A DNA stretch of 64,000 nucleotides from RECM01 sp047921215 (GTDB lineage Bacteria; Bacteroidota; Rhodothermia; Balneolales; Cyclonatronaceae), in NCBI GenBank assembly GCA_047921215.1, contig JBLRWO010000006.1:62001-126000 (forward strand). The letters run 5' to 3'. The notes under the pieces are model-generated. The model did not search any database, was not told the DNA's origin, and saw only the letters and a program-made list of their open reading frames with translations. Shown piece by piece: positions 33,221 through 44,099 of this stretch; position 1 is the stretch's first letter; every line of letters begins with the position of its first letter. The translations under genes and the position numbers were made by a program.

Positions 33221-36200
33221 AAAAAATTCTCCTTTTCCTGCAAGTACTGATCATATTTCCGGTTTACCTGTTCGGGCAAAGTTCGTCTTATCCTGAGTTA
33301 CCGCGAACAGTTCAGGAATTCAAAAGAATGCTCAATGTGGGCTTTTACCGTTTTAATGTACCTTATAACAGTGGGCAGTATGAGTTTGTTTTTGATCAGA
33401 ATGAGACCATTCATCTCCCCATTGGTTTGAGGTTCTTTTTTTTAGAACCGGATGGCATATCTACTGAAGTCAATCAGACCAGTGTAACAATTGAGAATGT
33501 GACGTTTACTGGTGATAATAATTACAGTATAGAGTTTGTAATGGATCATCCGGTGATATTCCAGGTGCGAAATTCCCGGTTCATGAATACCGGCAGATTA
33601 TGGTTCAGGCATGGACCGGAAGAATTGATGCACCTGGATGACCAGCAGTCGTATATCGCACTTGATGGCAACTATATTGAAAACACGAATTATCGTCAGG
33701 AGCCATATTACTCAGCCGTTCTTTTTCAAAGGTTCAGGGGCATGGACGACGCGGTACCTCAGCCGGTCGCCATCAATAATATTATCTTTACCAATAATCA
33801 CATCAATATTAAAAGAGATGCTGAAGCAGCGAATTATATTGATGATGACTTCTACATCAAAAGAACATTCACAAGCGGACTTCATTTCAGCAGGACAACC
33901 AACAGGGATTACATCAACAATGTAAGAGTTGAAAACAACCTGATTGAAGCAAATAATGCTCCCGGTTTCGATACCCCGGTCTGGGCCTTCAATCTTGAGA
34001 ACAGAGGTTTTACAGGCTCGGATAATACCAACTACCTGTACGACCATTTATTTGAGTTGAATAAAGGGTTTAAACTCAATAACAACACATTTCTGACACA
34101 ATCCATGTATCAAAGCGGTGCTGTGTTTTTCGTTGGACCGTTTACAGGGTTGGAATTCAAAAATAATGTGGTTAAGGGATTTAAACGTTATCAGATTCAT
34201 AATTGTCCTGAACCCGATGACAGCTTATGCGAAGATTACCGCTGGGGGACAGAGGCAAGGCCGGTAGTCGTTTTTTACGGTGCGCGAATTACACAAAATG
34301 TGAATAATATTCGCGATGTGGTTGTGGAAGCGAATACGATACGTACCGGTTCAAGCGGATTCAGATTGAATGGAATGGTGAATGGCCTTATCCGGAATAA
34401 CACGATATACATGAATGAGGAAATTGAACTTCCGCCGTACTATAATGGTCGGAATTATCGGCCAATAAGTGACCGGAGTGCCATCATAGTTTCAACCGGA
34501 CACGCCTGGGACGCCAAATACAAATCCAGAAATATTACGATTGATTCCAATACCATATATGGAAATAATCACGATAATGTGGCAGGTATCAGGTTATTCC
34601 ATGGTACAGATCTCACGGTTACCAACAACAAGATCTATGATATATCAAGTTATGGTATTCATCACGAAAGCTCGGTAACCTGGGCTGAAGAACCCTCCGT
34701 GGGTGATATTGTCATAACAGATAACTACGTTACAACAACCCGGTATTTCAGTGAGATGAGTACCAACAGGAAGTTATATTTTTCATATCTGGATTCGTAT
34801 GAGCACCTGAAACTGGACCGGCATATCCCGCCTGCGATGATCAGTTTTTCGCGTTTGGTTCAACTTCATGAAATGGATCAGATCCAGAATGAAAAAATCA
34901 TAATTACAAATAATACATTAAAAAAGAGAGATGCCCATACCCTGCCGGTTTTTTTTGAAAACGGGGTCATTTTGGAAAACGGCCGACACAGAAGCTTTTC
35001 GGATTATGAACCGGCTGTTTTTGAGCGAAACACGTATGTGCTCAAACCCAATTATTACAATGAATTTAAAAATCTCGGTATTTGGTCCGGCGCGGGGCTG
35101 TCTGATGGCAAGTGGGTTATTGGTGATTTTAACGGTGATGGGATATCCGATATACTGCGAACAGTGAGTCCCGACCGTGGAGCTGAAATTTGGTTTGGCG
35201 GGAACGGCTCTTTTTCCAGCAATCATGCCGGAGTATGGTCTGATGATTATAACTTTGGGAATTGGTATACCGGCCGTTTCACCAGAACCGACCGCGATGA
35301 AATAATGTCATATGAACCAAAATCGAATGGTTCGGGTATTGTCAGGATTTATACACCGCATTTTAATCAAAACAATGCTACATGGCAATTTAATAAAGCC
35401 ATTGAGATTACGGTTCAGGGTGAGATGTATCAGAACTGGAACATCGGAGATTTTAACGGTGACGGATATTCTGATCTGCTTCAGGCAACATCAGCCAAAG
35501 GAGGCGCCCGGGTCTTTATCAACAGTGGAGATGGTACGTTTGTGAATACTGGAATATGGCTTGACGATTCATTTAACAATTTCGGCAAGTGGTATACCGG
35601 TGATTTCAACGGGGATGGTTCCACGGATCTGCTTGGCAGGATGAACGAGTTAGGCGGGGCGTATGTATTCTATGCCAATACAGAAGCCCGTCAGTTTGAT
35701 GATCCGAGGATTTTAAATCAGGCGGGAATTCAGGGCGACTGGGTTATCGGTGATTTTAGTGGAGATGGACATGCAGACGCTTTGCGTCCGCGATTCACCG
35801 ACAAGCAGGGAAATCTGTATGAGATGAGAATCTGGTTTGGACTCAACATGGATAAACCACAAAATGATAGAGAATATTATGATGGTGAAATCTGGAATGT
35901 TGATAGTGTTCACTTTGACTGGTATACCGGCAATTTTTTAAATAACGGGAGAACTGATCTGATGACTTTTATGAATGAATACGGTGGAGCCCTGGTATTC
36001 GGGAATAATCAGGTCAAGCCGGAGCCTTACTTTATTGATCCGGTATTACCAGAAACAACTAAAAAAACGGATGTTCACCATACTGAAACTCCTGGAGAAT
36101 TCACGTTGCTACAAAACTATCCTAATCCGTTCAATCCTGTAACCACAATTACATACACGCTTCCCGGTGACGGGACAGTACAGCTTTCCGTTTATTCCAT

Positions 36201-36357
36201 TTCCGGTCAAAGAGTTATGCAGCTGGTCAGTGAGTATAAAAACAGGGGTACACATTCAGTAATCCTCGATGGCAGCCGGTTGGCATCGGGTGTATATATG
36301 TACAGATTACAATTCGGGCAGGAGGTCCGGACCAGAAAATTTATGCTGATTAAATAG
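33217..36357 (+). CDS. Large T9SS-secreted surface protein: beta-helix plus FG-GAP/VCBS repeats
   Basis: A 1046-residue exported protein from the ATG at 33217 (signal peptide MKKILLFLQVLIIFPVYLFG). Residues about 60-600 are Asn-rich right-handed beta-helix repeats (ITIDSNTIYGNN, TVTNNKIYDISS). About 635-905 hold five FG-GAP/VCBS units with calcium-type motifs (GDFNGDGISDIL, GDFNGDGYSDLL, GDFNGDGSTDLL, GDFSGDGHADAL and a degenerate GNFLNNGRTDLM). The last 85 residues are a T9SS sorting domain (LLQNYPNPFNPVTTITYTLP). It may bind or cut polysaccharide at the cell surface; no catalytic site was identified. It lies next to the exopolysaccharide locus. Confidence 0.87.
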   Translation: MKKILLFLQVLIIFPVYLFGQSSSYPELPRTVQEFKRMLNVGFYRFNVPYNSGQYEFVFDQNETIHLPIGLRFFFLEPDGISTEVNQTSVTIENVTFTGDNNYSIEFVMDHPVIFQVRNSRFMNTGRLWFRHGPEELMHLDDQQSYIALDGNYIENTNYRQEPYYSAVLFQRFRGMDDAVPQPVAINNIIFTNNHINIKRDAEAANYIDDDFYIKRTFTSGLHFSRTTNRDYINNVRVENNLIEANNAPGFDTPVWAFNLENRGFTGSDNTNYLYDHLFELNKGFKLNNNTFLTQSMYQSGAVFFVGPFTGLEFKNNVVKGFKRYQIHNCPEPDDSLCEDYRWGTEARPVVVFYGARITQNVNNIRDVVVEANTIRTGSSGFRLNGMVNGLIRNNTIYMNEEIELPPYYNGRNYRPISDRSAIIVSTGHAWDAKYKSRNITIDSNTIYGNNHDNVAGIRLFHGTDLTVTNNKIYDISSYGIHHESSVTWAEEPSVGDIVITDNYVTTTRYFSEMSTNRKLYFSYLDSYEHLKLDRHIPPAMISFSRLVQLHEMDQIQNEKIIITNNTLKKRDAHTLPVFFENGVILENGRHRSFSDYEPAVFERNTYVLKPNYYNEFKNLGIWSGAGLSDGKWVIGDFNGDGISDILRTVSPDRGAEIWFGGNGSFSSNHAGVWSDDYNFGNWYTGRFTRTDRDEIMSYEPKSNGSGIVRIYTPHFNQNNATWQFNKAIEITVQGEMYQNWNIGDFNGDGYSDLLQATSAKGGARVFINSGDGTFVNTGIWLDDSFNNFGKWYTGDFNGDGSTDLLGRMNELGGAYVFYANTEARQFDDPRILNQAGIQGDWVIGDFSGDGHADALRPRFTDKQGNLYEMRIWFGLNMDKPQNDREYYDGEIWNVDSVHFDWYTGNFLNNGRTDLMTFMNEYGGALVFGNNQVKPEPYFIDPVLPETTKKTDVHHTETPGEFTLLQNYPNPFNPVTTITYTLPGDGTVQLSVYSISGQRVMQLVSEYKNRGTHSVILDGSRLASGVYMYRLQFGQEVRTRKFMLIK

Positions 36358-36452
36358 ATAGAGAGGCGTAAATCCGGACCGATCAAGGTAACTGGTAGTA
36401 TTCTGCTCAGCGTGACGGTGGCTACCCCGCAGAAATCCAAAAGGATAGGTGT

Positions 36453-37757
36453 TTACGAACTTTTCCTTACGGCCCCTTTAGTGAGTTTTAGCAGCCAACG
36501 GATATAGAAAAGCATCATCAGCATGGTTGCAGCACTGTAACAAGCCACAGCAATGATGGGATCCTGCAGGTATATACCAAGGGACAGGCCGCTGAGCCTG
36601 AGAATAATAAATATGAGTTCAAACTGAAATGCTTTTTTTTGCTTGTTCAACAGAGCAGTAATGAAAATGGTAGGCGAAACGATGAATACCATAAAGAAGG
36701 CCGGGCTGAAAAAGCGTGCATAGCGTCCGGCCTCAGACCATTCGTTGCCAAGAACGAATGTGAATATCTCAGGGCCCCAAATGGCAAGAAGTGTAAAAGG
36801 CACAAAACCCAGAAGAGTCAGCGAAAAATAGAGTTTGAGGGTGAAGGTATGAATGTTGCCACCCTGGCGGTACATTTCAGATATGGTTTGACTGTAGACC
36901 TGGCCAATGGAGGTTGATATGAGCATTACGGGTGCCTGTACGATACGAAATGCCATTAGATAGAGTCCGGCAATAGCTTCTCCCAAAAAACGGTTCAGCA
37001 GTACAACGGGAATCTGCACCGATAAGGCGCTGGTCAGAGAGTGAGGTGCATTATGTTTTGGGAAATCAATGTAGGTTAATGCAAGCTCTTTTAGCAGGGA
37101 TTTGTCGTATGGTTCCTTTTCCTCAAAAACCGATCTGTTCCAAAAACGGAGCGTGAGTACATGCGCCAGTATGGCCAATATAGATCCGAATATGAGGCCG
37201 GTAACCGTAAACCCCAGATATCCCAACCCGATCTGTGAAATTGCAAGGACTACACTGTAAACAATTTTCCCGGACGATATGATATTGTAGTTTTTATCGC
37301 GATTGAGCCGGTACGAGTAGACCTGCAGCAGGGCCAGGCTTATAATCGAAACTGGCAACAACATCAGCAACCATGCAACTGGTTCTACTGATAAAAGAGA
37401 TGCAATTGGCCTGTGAAGAAAAAAGACGACAACAAATGTGACCAATCCGGCACCAATAGTAAGCATTTCGGCAAGACGGGTCAGATGGTTGGCTTCACGC
37501 TTGCTGTCTGGCAACAGAATGGCCAGTTCGTACTTTCCGGTGATGAAAACAGAAGTGACCAATGCTACTGCATAGTATACCCCGAACCATCCGAATTCAG
37601 CCGGTGTATAGATACGGGAAAGAAGCGGCAGAACCATGAAGGGGATAACCTGTGCAATACCGGTACCGCCGGCCAGTTTTGTTATGTTGGTAACAAAATC
37701 TGACTTGCGAACCAGCTGGCTGATAACGGAGGCGAATAAACCCTTCAGTTCGTTCAA
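36453..37757 (-). CDS. Polysaccharide flippase, Wzx/MATE-like
   Basis: A 434-residue inner-membrane protein with about twelve TM segments and the flippase start (NITKLAGGTGIAQVIPFMVLPLLSRIYTPAEFG), which is typical of polysaccharide-synthesis (Wzx) proteins that flip lipid-linked sugar units. It converges with the T9SS surface protein and is on the strand opposite to most of the polysaccharide genes. Together with Wzz and Wzy it makes a Wzy-dependent export system plausible. Confidence 0.87.
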   Translation of the reverse strand: MNELKGLFASVISQLVRKSDFVTNITKLAGGTGIAQVIPFMVLPLLSRIYTPAEFGWFGVYYAVALVTSVFITGKYELAILLPDSKREANHLTRLAEMLTIGAGLVTFVVVFFLHRPIASLLSVEPVAWLLMLLPVSIISLALLQVYSYRLNRDKNYNIISSGKIVYSVVLAISQIGLGYLGFTVTGLIFGSILAILAHVLTLRFWNRSVFEEKEPYDKSLLKELALTYIDFPKHNAPHSLTSALSVQIPVVLLNRFLGEAIAGLYLMAFRIVQAPVMLISTSIGQVYSQTISEMYRQGGNIHTFTLKLYFSLTLLGFVPFTLLAIWGPEIFTFVLGNEWSEAGRYARFFSPAFFMVFIVSPTIFITALLNKQKKAFQFELIFIILRLSGLSLGIYLQDPIIAVACYSAATMLMMLFYIRWLLKLTKGAVRKSS

Positions 37758-38049
37758 ATGTTCAGTTATTGCAGTTCAGAGATAATTGACAGGTAAAGTA
37801 AAGCAAAATCTGATCGGATTCCGTGTGTAATTACAGGAATGGTGCAACATTCCCGTCAAAAGCAGAGTGTGACTGAATCCTGTTATGACCGGGAAGTTTT
37901 TCTTCGTTTCATGGCTGTGTTGTTAGTTTTACGGTTTTGGGTTTATCATTGCGAAATTATGCCTTAATATGACAGTCACTCGTTCGGCAGATAGTTTCTG
38001 AATCGAACAGAGATCCGTAAGCCCAGAAACCGATTTCGTATCTTCACCC

Positions 38050-39123
38050 ATGCCAAAAATTCTCTCCATTGTCGGAGCACGTCCGCAGTTTGTAAAACTT
38101 GCCCCTTTGTCGCGCAGAATCCGTGAGCATTTCACGGAAGTAATCGTGCATACCGGCCAGCATTTCGACCGGCAGATGTCGGATGCCTTCTTCTCGGACC
38201 TGAACATCCCGGCGCCCGATTACAACCTGAACATCGGATCGGGCTCGCACGGTGTGCAGACCGGGAATATGCTCATGGCGATCGAAGAGGTACTGATAAA
38301 GGAGAAACCGGCTCTGGTGGTGGTGTTCGGCGACACCAACTCGACCCTTGCCGGGGCACTGGCCGCGGTAAAGCTGCACATCCCGGTAGTGCATATCGAA
38401 GCTGGCCTGCGCAGTTTCAACCGCAGCATGCCCGAAGAAATCAACCGCATTGCCACCGACCACGTGAGCGATTACCTGTTCGCCCCTACACCCGCGGCCA
38501 TGGCGAATATTGAAAAGGAAGGCCTGACCGCCCGCAGCACGCTCACCGGCGACATCATGGTCGATGCCCTGCTCGACAACATCGGCAGGGCACGGGAAAG
38601 CTCCGCTATTCTGCAAAACATGAAACTGGAGCCGGAATCCTATTCCCTGCTCACCCTGCACCGGCCCTACAATGTGGATGATCCGGTAAACCTCAGGGCC
38701 ATATTAACATTGCTGGCACGCACCGAAGAGCGTGTCGTTTTTCCGGTTCATCCCCGCACGAGGAACATTATACGGGACCACAACATCCGGATCCCGGAAA
38801 ATATCATCACAACAGAGCCGGTGGGGTATCTCGACTTTTTATACCTTCAAAGCCATTCGCAGAGGGTGATTACGGATTCGGGCGGAATACAGAAAGAGGC
38901 CTACATCCTCAGGAAACCCTGTCTGACCCTGCGGCCCGAAACCGAATGGGTGGAGACAGTGGAGGCGGGATGGAACCGGCTTATCGACTATCACCGGGAT
39001 GATGCCGCGGAGCAGATTAGCCATTTTATACCGCCAGAAGATCATCTCGATCTGTTCGGCCTGGATGTAGCGGCCCGGATGACAGGGCATTTCCGGGAGT
39101 GGCTGGGAGGAAGAAATCTGTGA
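38050..39123 (+). CDS. wecB: UDP-N-acetylglucosamine 2-epimerase (non-hydrolysing)
   Basis: A 357-residue cytoplasmic enzyme converting UDP-GlcNAc to UDP-ManNAc. Signatures: VGARPQFVKLAPLSRRI at the N-terminus, HTGQHFDRQMSDAFF, FGDTNSTLAGALAAVKL, VHIEAGLRSFN, LLTLHRPYN and DSGGIQKEAYIL. Length and start are normal. It supplies a ManNAc-type sugar to the polysaccharide locus. A UDP-ManNAc dehydrogenase (WecC) is not in the window. The GC content is higher than in the following genes. Confidence 0.93.
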   Translation: MPKILSIVGARPQFVKLAPLSRRIREHFTEVIVHTGQHFDRQMSDAFFSDLNIPAPDYNLNIGSGSHGVQTGNMLMAIEEVLIKEKPALVVVFGDTNSTLAGALAAVKLHIPVVHIEAGLRSFNRSMPEEINRIATDHVSDYLFAPTPAAMANIEKEGLTARSTLTGDIMVDALLDNIGRARESSAILQNMKLEPESYSLLTLHRPYNVDDPVNLRAILTLLARTEERVVFPVHPRTRNIIRDHNIRIPENIITTEPVGYLDFLYLQSHSQRVITDSGGIQKEAYILRKPCLTLRPETEWVETVEAGWNRLIDYHRDDAAEQISHFIPPEDHLDLFGLDVAARMTGHFREWLGGRNL

Positions 39124-39223
39124 GAGCAACAGAATTCTTGATTATCCAGGTTACTTTTACCTGGACACAATTCGCATGGGCTTAATTATCGCCGGGGTGG
39201 CATCTGACAAAATGTAAATAAGT

Positions 39224-39231
39224 TAGGTTTG
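39224..39231 (+). promoter_or_regulatory. Possible Bacteroidota-type -7 box (TAGGTTTG)
   Basis: TAnnTTTG consensus 63 bp upstream of the YCF48-like gene. No TTG box was found at the expected -33 distance, so only weak support. Confidence 0.35.
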
Positions 39232-39293
39232 TTTATAGAACCTGGTATGTAAGACGTATATTGTTATTGGATTACTAAAACAGCACATGAACA

Positions 39294-41461
39294 ATGTCTG
39301 CATATTATAACTATTGCATTGTTGCACTTCTTTTAACGACCGGTTTTTCGGGAAGTGTATCCGGTTTACAGGGGCAATCAGATATAAGGTGGACCTGGGC
39401 AAATAATAATCCCATGGCACTTGAGGCCACCGATTTTCATTTCACAGATGCGAACAATGGCTGGCTCATATCGGCTAACGGCGTTATCAGCCGGACCAGA
39501 AATGGCGGGCAAACCTGGATTGACGAATTTCCCGGCAAATGGCCGGCGCTCTATGGTATGGATTTTACTGGTGATCAGACAGGTTTTATAGTGGGAGAAG
39601 GCGGCAAAATTCTGAAGACAACCGATGGTGGAGAAAGTTGGCAAATAACAGATTCCGGAATTGAAAGCACGCTTCGTAAAATCCAGATGGTAAGTCCTGC
39701 TGTTGGTTACATCCTGGGTGATCAGGGAACGTTTCTAAAAACGGTGGATGGCGGCCAAAACTGGAATAACATTGGGGTGGATGGGCAACTGCAGCTAAGT
39801 TAATGCATTTCGCCGATCCTCAAAATGGCCTGGTAATCGGTGGTTCCAATGGCATCTACATCTACATCACGAGTGACGGCGGGGAAACATGGTCCCGAAA
39901 AGAACCGGAGGGGTCGTACGAATATCGCAGCGGTTACATGATATCCCCTGATCGTCTGGTTTTAACAACATATCAGCAGTTGAAATACTTTGCTGAGGGT
40001 ATTCTGGTTACCAGTGTTGATGGAGGGGATTCGTGGAATATGGAGTGGACGGGTGCATATGTGACCAACTCGATCGGTTTTGAGTCATCCGAGATTGGTT
40101 ATGTATTTTTCAATTATGCGCGTTACCGGACCCAGGATGGCGGGAAAAATTGGACAAAACAATTAATTGGTAGTGATGAATTTGCTGGAATCGTTCATCC
40201 GCCTGGTGCCTTTTATGCCGATGGAGTATGGTTTTTCAGGGATAATGCCGGGTATGTATCTAAGAATGAAAACGTCGAAACCGGGCTGGCTACTTTTATC
40301 AGATCACCCGATTTCAGCCGATTCAATTATATAACCCGACATACAACGGGGTTATATCTGTTGAGTAACAACAGGATATACCGATCCCAGGACGAAGGGA
40401 ATACACTATCCCCGGTTTTTAGTTCGGCAGTAAATGAAGATTCCAGAAACCGGATCCACTTTGTGGGTGAAAATGCCGGGTTTGGCGTGTTTTTGAGGGA
40501 TCAGATCCGAACGCAGAGTGCAGGTGATAACTGGGAAGTTGTGACTGCGTTTATTCAACATGAAGCAAGAGCTTTTCATTTTTCTGATCTGATTTACATT
40601 GATCAGCAAACGGCTTACGCTGTAGGCGCTGATGGGGGCTTGTACAAGCGTGAGCCCATGTTTGGCTGGTATCAACTTCAGCCTCCTGCGGGGAATGTGT
40701 ACCGAGTGATAACCGCCGATGGAAACAGGGTATGGGCGGGTGGCGACGAGGGTAATTTAATCTATTCAACAGATGACGGTATGAACTGGGAACAGCTCGA
40801 ACTACCTGTTAATGCGGATATACGCGAGATCTACAGGCCTTTTGGAGAACAAATCTGGCTTCTGACGAATGTGCCCGGTCTTATCATCAAATCTGAAGAT
40901 GGTATTCATTTCACGATGGTGGAAACAGGGTACAATGTGGTGATCAACAGCCTGCTGATTGAAGACCAGCTAACAATGACTGCGGTTGGCGATCAAAGCC
41001 ATATCCTGACCAGTACAGACGGGGGTGAAACCTGGATGAGGGAGAACGCCGTTACGGATAAATATCCATCCAGGTATGATCTGTTGTCGGTTGTAAGGCT
41101 GGCCAATGGAGGGATGAAAGCCGTTGGAACAAACGGGGCAATACTTCACAGGAGTGCGGATCTTACATCCATTGAACCGGGAATGGATAAACCTGATCGT
41201 GTTAGTCTGTACCAGAACTATCCCAATCCGTTTAACCCCAAAACGACCATTTTCTACACACTGAATCAGCCGGGTGCCGTGCGTATCGATGTTTACAATT
41301 CCATTGGCCAGCTCGTTATTGCATTCGACAAAGGTATGCAGAATCAGGGCGGGCACAGATTTGAATTCAACGGATCCGGCCTGCCCAGTGGTCTGTATTT
41401 GTACCGGTTGAGTGTTAACGGTCAATTAGCCGGAACCAAAAAAATGCTTCTTATCAAGTAA
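39294..41461 (+). pseudogene. YCF48-like T9SS surface protein, broken by a frameshift near 39790
   Basis: Two open frames meet at TAATG (39800-39804). The first (39294-39803, 169 residues) has the signal peptide (MSAYYNYCIVALLLTTGFSG) and three YCF48/BNR units with the DGG(E/Q)SW/NW motif. The second (39803-41461) continues the same repeats (FADPQNGLVIGG, TSDGGETWS, STDGGETWM) without a signal peptide and ends in a T9SS sorting domain (LYQNYPNPFNPKTTIFYTL). The repeat rhythm spans the junction, so one base is probably missing there. Alone the second part could not be exported. Full-length product about 720 residues. Function of the propeller is unknown. Confidence 0.8.
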
Positions 41462-41529
41462 TGGTAACCGGAATGATTTCCCCTCAGGCATGCCAATTAC
41501 TGGCAGGTCATTTTCTGAGGAAAATTAAG

Positions 41530-41537
41530 TATATTTG
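41530..41537 (+). promoter_or_regulatory. Possible Bacteroidota-type -7 box (TATATTTG)
   Basis: TAnnTTTG match 39 bp upstream of the Wza-like gene. A TTG at -33 was not found, so this is a weak call. Confidence 0.4.
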
Positions 41538-41575
41538 CGGTTTATTTATCAGGAAATGATGCTTTCTACCCGACT

Positions 41576-42847
41576 ATGATATATTTGAGTACACCTGTAT
41601 TTGCATTTAAGATAATATTGCCGCTGCTAATGGTCTTTCTGTTCACAGGGAATACCCTGGCACAGTCGGCAACCCAGCAGCAACGTGCACAGATGCAACT
41701 CAGAGCTCTGCCGCAAGACCGTGACGATGCACGAGTACCCGACATAGCGGATTCGGACCGGCTTGAGCGTGAACTCATCCGCGACGTCCGGGCACTGGAG
41801 GAACCCGTGGACCCTGAATCGTATGTGGTCGGCCCGGGTGACTTTTTCTCCATAAATGTGGTCAGTCTGGAGAGTGTTCTTGTAACCATTCCAGTCGGGC
41901 CTACCGGTAATATATTAATTCCCAATATCGGTTCTGTACGTGTGGCCGGGAAAAAACTTTCAGAAGCTACAAGTGAGATTCGTGAAATGATTTCAACCCG
42001 CATTCTAGATGGTGATATCTTTGTAAACCTTGAACGTCTTCGCACATTCCGTGTCCACATTTACGGTGCTGTTCTGGAACCCGGTTATGAAGAAATAACC
42101 CCGATGATGCGGGTTTCTGATCTTCTGAGAAAATCCGATTTAAGACCCCTTGCCCTGTTAAATGAGGTGAAAATTTTGCATCAGGATGAATCTGAAACAG
42201 AAATTGACCTGTTTGAATTTCGACTGAGGGGCGATAAAAGTCAGAATCCCAGGTTGATTGAAGGAGACAGGGTGTTTGTACCTTTTGGCAGGCTCGGTGA
42301 GAATACGATTGTTCTGAGGGGAGCACTTGAAGGCGGGGCGGGATATACAATCATACGTCCGGATGAAACACTGCGTGATTTCCTGGATCGCAATGCGAGA
42401 TATTCTGCCGGTGCGGACCTCCAATCGGTTACAGTGATTCGCACGACCGAGGGAGGTACTACTGAAATTATTACAGCAACCCCTGAAGATCTCGGTGATT
42501 TTCACTTAAAACCGGGAGATGAGGTACAACTGATTGGCCAGCGTAATATAAATGTTCACGGCTATGTAGCTTCACCCGGATCGTTTGCATTCATACCTGG
42601 ATACACCGCCGGTGATTATCTTTCTCTGGCCGGTGGCCTCTTGCCGGTTGGTACATCAAGCGGCCTGAAAGTAACCCGGGTAGATGGTACCATTTTGCGG
42701 GGTGAGGATGTGCTTATTCAAAGAGGGGATGTGATTGAAGTCAGAAAATCACTGACAGGAACCCTTTTTGGTGATGTAAGTGTTTTGAATATACTTACGG
42801 CAGCAGCCACAATCACACTTGCAGCAGTTGCCGCATTCCGGAGATAA
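41576..42847 (+). CDS. Polysaccharide export outer-membrane protein (Wza-like, SLBB)
   Basis: A 423-residue exported protein with a signal peptide (FKIILPLLMVFLFTGNTLA). A polysaccharide-export (PES) domain follows with VVGPGDFFSINVV and GNILIPNIGSVRVAGK, then two or three SLBB domains (VHIYGAVLEPGYEEITPMMR, VNVHGYVASPGSFAFIPGY). It ends with a hydrophobic stretch (LTAAATITLAAVAAF). It forms the outer-membrane exit channel of the exopolysaccharide system with the Wzz and Wzy genes downstream. It converges, with a 4-bp gap, on a glycosyltransferase gene. Confidence 0.9.
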   Translation: MIYLSTPVFAFKIILPLLMVFLFTGNTLAQSATQQQRAQMQLRALPQDRDDARVPDIADSDRLERELIRDVRALEEPVDPESYVVGPGDFFSINVVSLESVLVTIPVGPTGNILIPNIGSVRVAGKKLSEATSEIREMISTRILDGDIFVNLERLRTFRVHIYGAVLEPGYEEITPMMRVSDLLRKSDLRPLALLNEVKILHQDESETEIDLFEFRLRGDKSQNPRLIEGDRVFVPFGRLGENTIVLRGALEGGAGYTIIRPDETLRDFLDRNARYSAGADLQSVTVIRTTEGGTTEIITATPEDLGDFHLKPGDEVQLIGQRNINVHGYVASPGSFAFIPGYTAGDYLSLAGGLLPVGTSSGLKVTRVDGTILRGEDVLIQRGDVIEVRKSLTGTLFGDVSVLNILTAAATITLAAVAAFRR

Positions 42848-42851
42848 CCGA

Positions 42852-44099
42852 TTACAGGTCACTGAGCATTTTGGAGAATTCGCGGTAGTTTCTTTCAGCA
42901 TTGTACTTGTTTTCCCAGTTCAACCTGCTTTTCCCCGATTTCATTTTAAGGTACTCGGGATCAGAAAAAAAGGCCAGTGCTTCGGCAATTTCATCAGGAG
43001 ACGGATCAGCCGGCAGGAGACAGCCATTTCCCTGATCTGCGATTTCATTTACACCCCCAACATCAGTGCCACAAACGGGAATACCACAGCTTTGGGCCTC
43101 CATCATTGTTACAGGAATTCCTTCAGATGTACTAACATTCACAAGAACATCGACAGGCCGGTTACGGTAAATGTTCATCACATCCGTATTACTCATCTGT
43201 CCGGTAAATTCATAATCGACGGTTCCGGATAACGAAAACTTGCATTTTGCCATCAGATCATCTTTTTGAGGTCCGTCACCGATATGAGTCCATTTGATTT
43301 TGATTTCAGGATTTCTTTCAGATAATCGGGAGAGTCCATCAATAAGCAAATCAATACGCTTGACCGGCACCAGCGCTGAACAGCTTACAACATGTAGTTC
43401 ACCTTTGGCCGTGCCGACCGACAGAAAACCTGGATCTTTTACTCCCAATCTGGATATGACGGATTTTTCCGATGCAAAGGGATATCTGCCGTTAACATGA
43501 TTCTTCCCATGCCTCGAAATGAAGATCATCTTGTCCAGCAGTTTTAAATTGTTCTCCTGATACGGGATATGGGGCGGATCGTATAAATCGTTGTATATGT
43601 CGAAACGGTGTCCACGGCTAACACATTTGATCCCATTATCCGGCTCTTTAAGGCGGCAAAAACCAAGACTGTAATAGTCGAGCCAGTACGAATAGGCAAC
43701 CGTATCCGAGGGTTCGATACCATATGTATTAAGGAGGTATTTTGTGATTTTGTATGTGTAATCGGCACCCCCCTGCATATTTATCAACCTGTAAAGGCTG
43801 CTGAAATTTGTAAGAAGCCGTACGTTGGAAATTAGTTCACTCCAGAATTCCTGCCGGCCAATACTCCTGATGAATCCGTGCATGAATTTACGGTAACTAG
43901 GCCAAACCGATCTTTCGGTCAGCTTGTCAATCACTTTTATCCCGTCAGGAATAGCCCGTTTACCCTGAGGTTTTGATGACGGTATGATGAAAATTGTGCT
44001 GAAGACCTCATTTAAGTAATGAATTTCCGTTTCAAGAAATGCCTCAGTGTGTCCGTAAGGAAATGCATACGTGTAAAGCAGTAAAGTAGAGCGTGGCAT
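42852..44099 (-). CDS. Glycosyltransferase family 4
   Basis: A 415-residue GT-B enzyme. N-terminal LLLYTYAFPYGHTEAFLETE, C-terminal sugar-nucleotide domain with SALVPVKRIDLLIDGLSRL, HIGDGPQKDDL and the EX7E-type region STSEGIPVTMMEAQSCGIPV. It is on the strand opposite to the neighbouring Wza and Wzz genes, as an insertion-like gene in the locus. The transferred sugar is not identifiable. Confidence 0.87.
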   Translation of the reverse strand: MPRSTLLLYTYAFPYGHTEAFLETEIHYLNEVFSTIFIIPSSKPQGKRAIPDGIKVIDKLTERSVWPSYRKFMHGFIRSIGRQEFWSELISNVRLLTNFSSLYRLINMQGGADYTYKITKYLLNTYGIEPSDTVAYSYWLDYYSLGFCRLKEPDNGIKCVSRGHRFDIYNDLYDPPHIPYQENNLKLLDKMIFISRHGKNHVNGRYPFASEKSVISRLGVKDPGFLSVGTAKGELHVVSCSALVPVKRIDLLIDGLSRLSERNPEIKIKWTHIGDGPQKDDLMAKCKFSLSGTVDYEFTGQMSNTDVMNIYRNRPVDVLVNVSTSEGIPVTMMEAQSCGIPVCGTDVGGVNEIADQGNGCLLPADPSPDEIAEALAFFSDPEYLKMKSGKSRLNWENKYNAERNYREFSKMLSDL

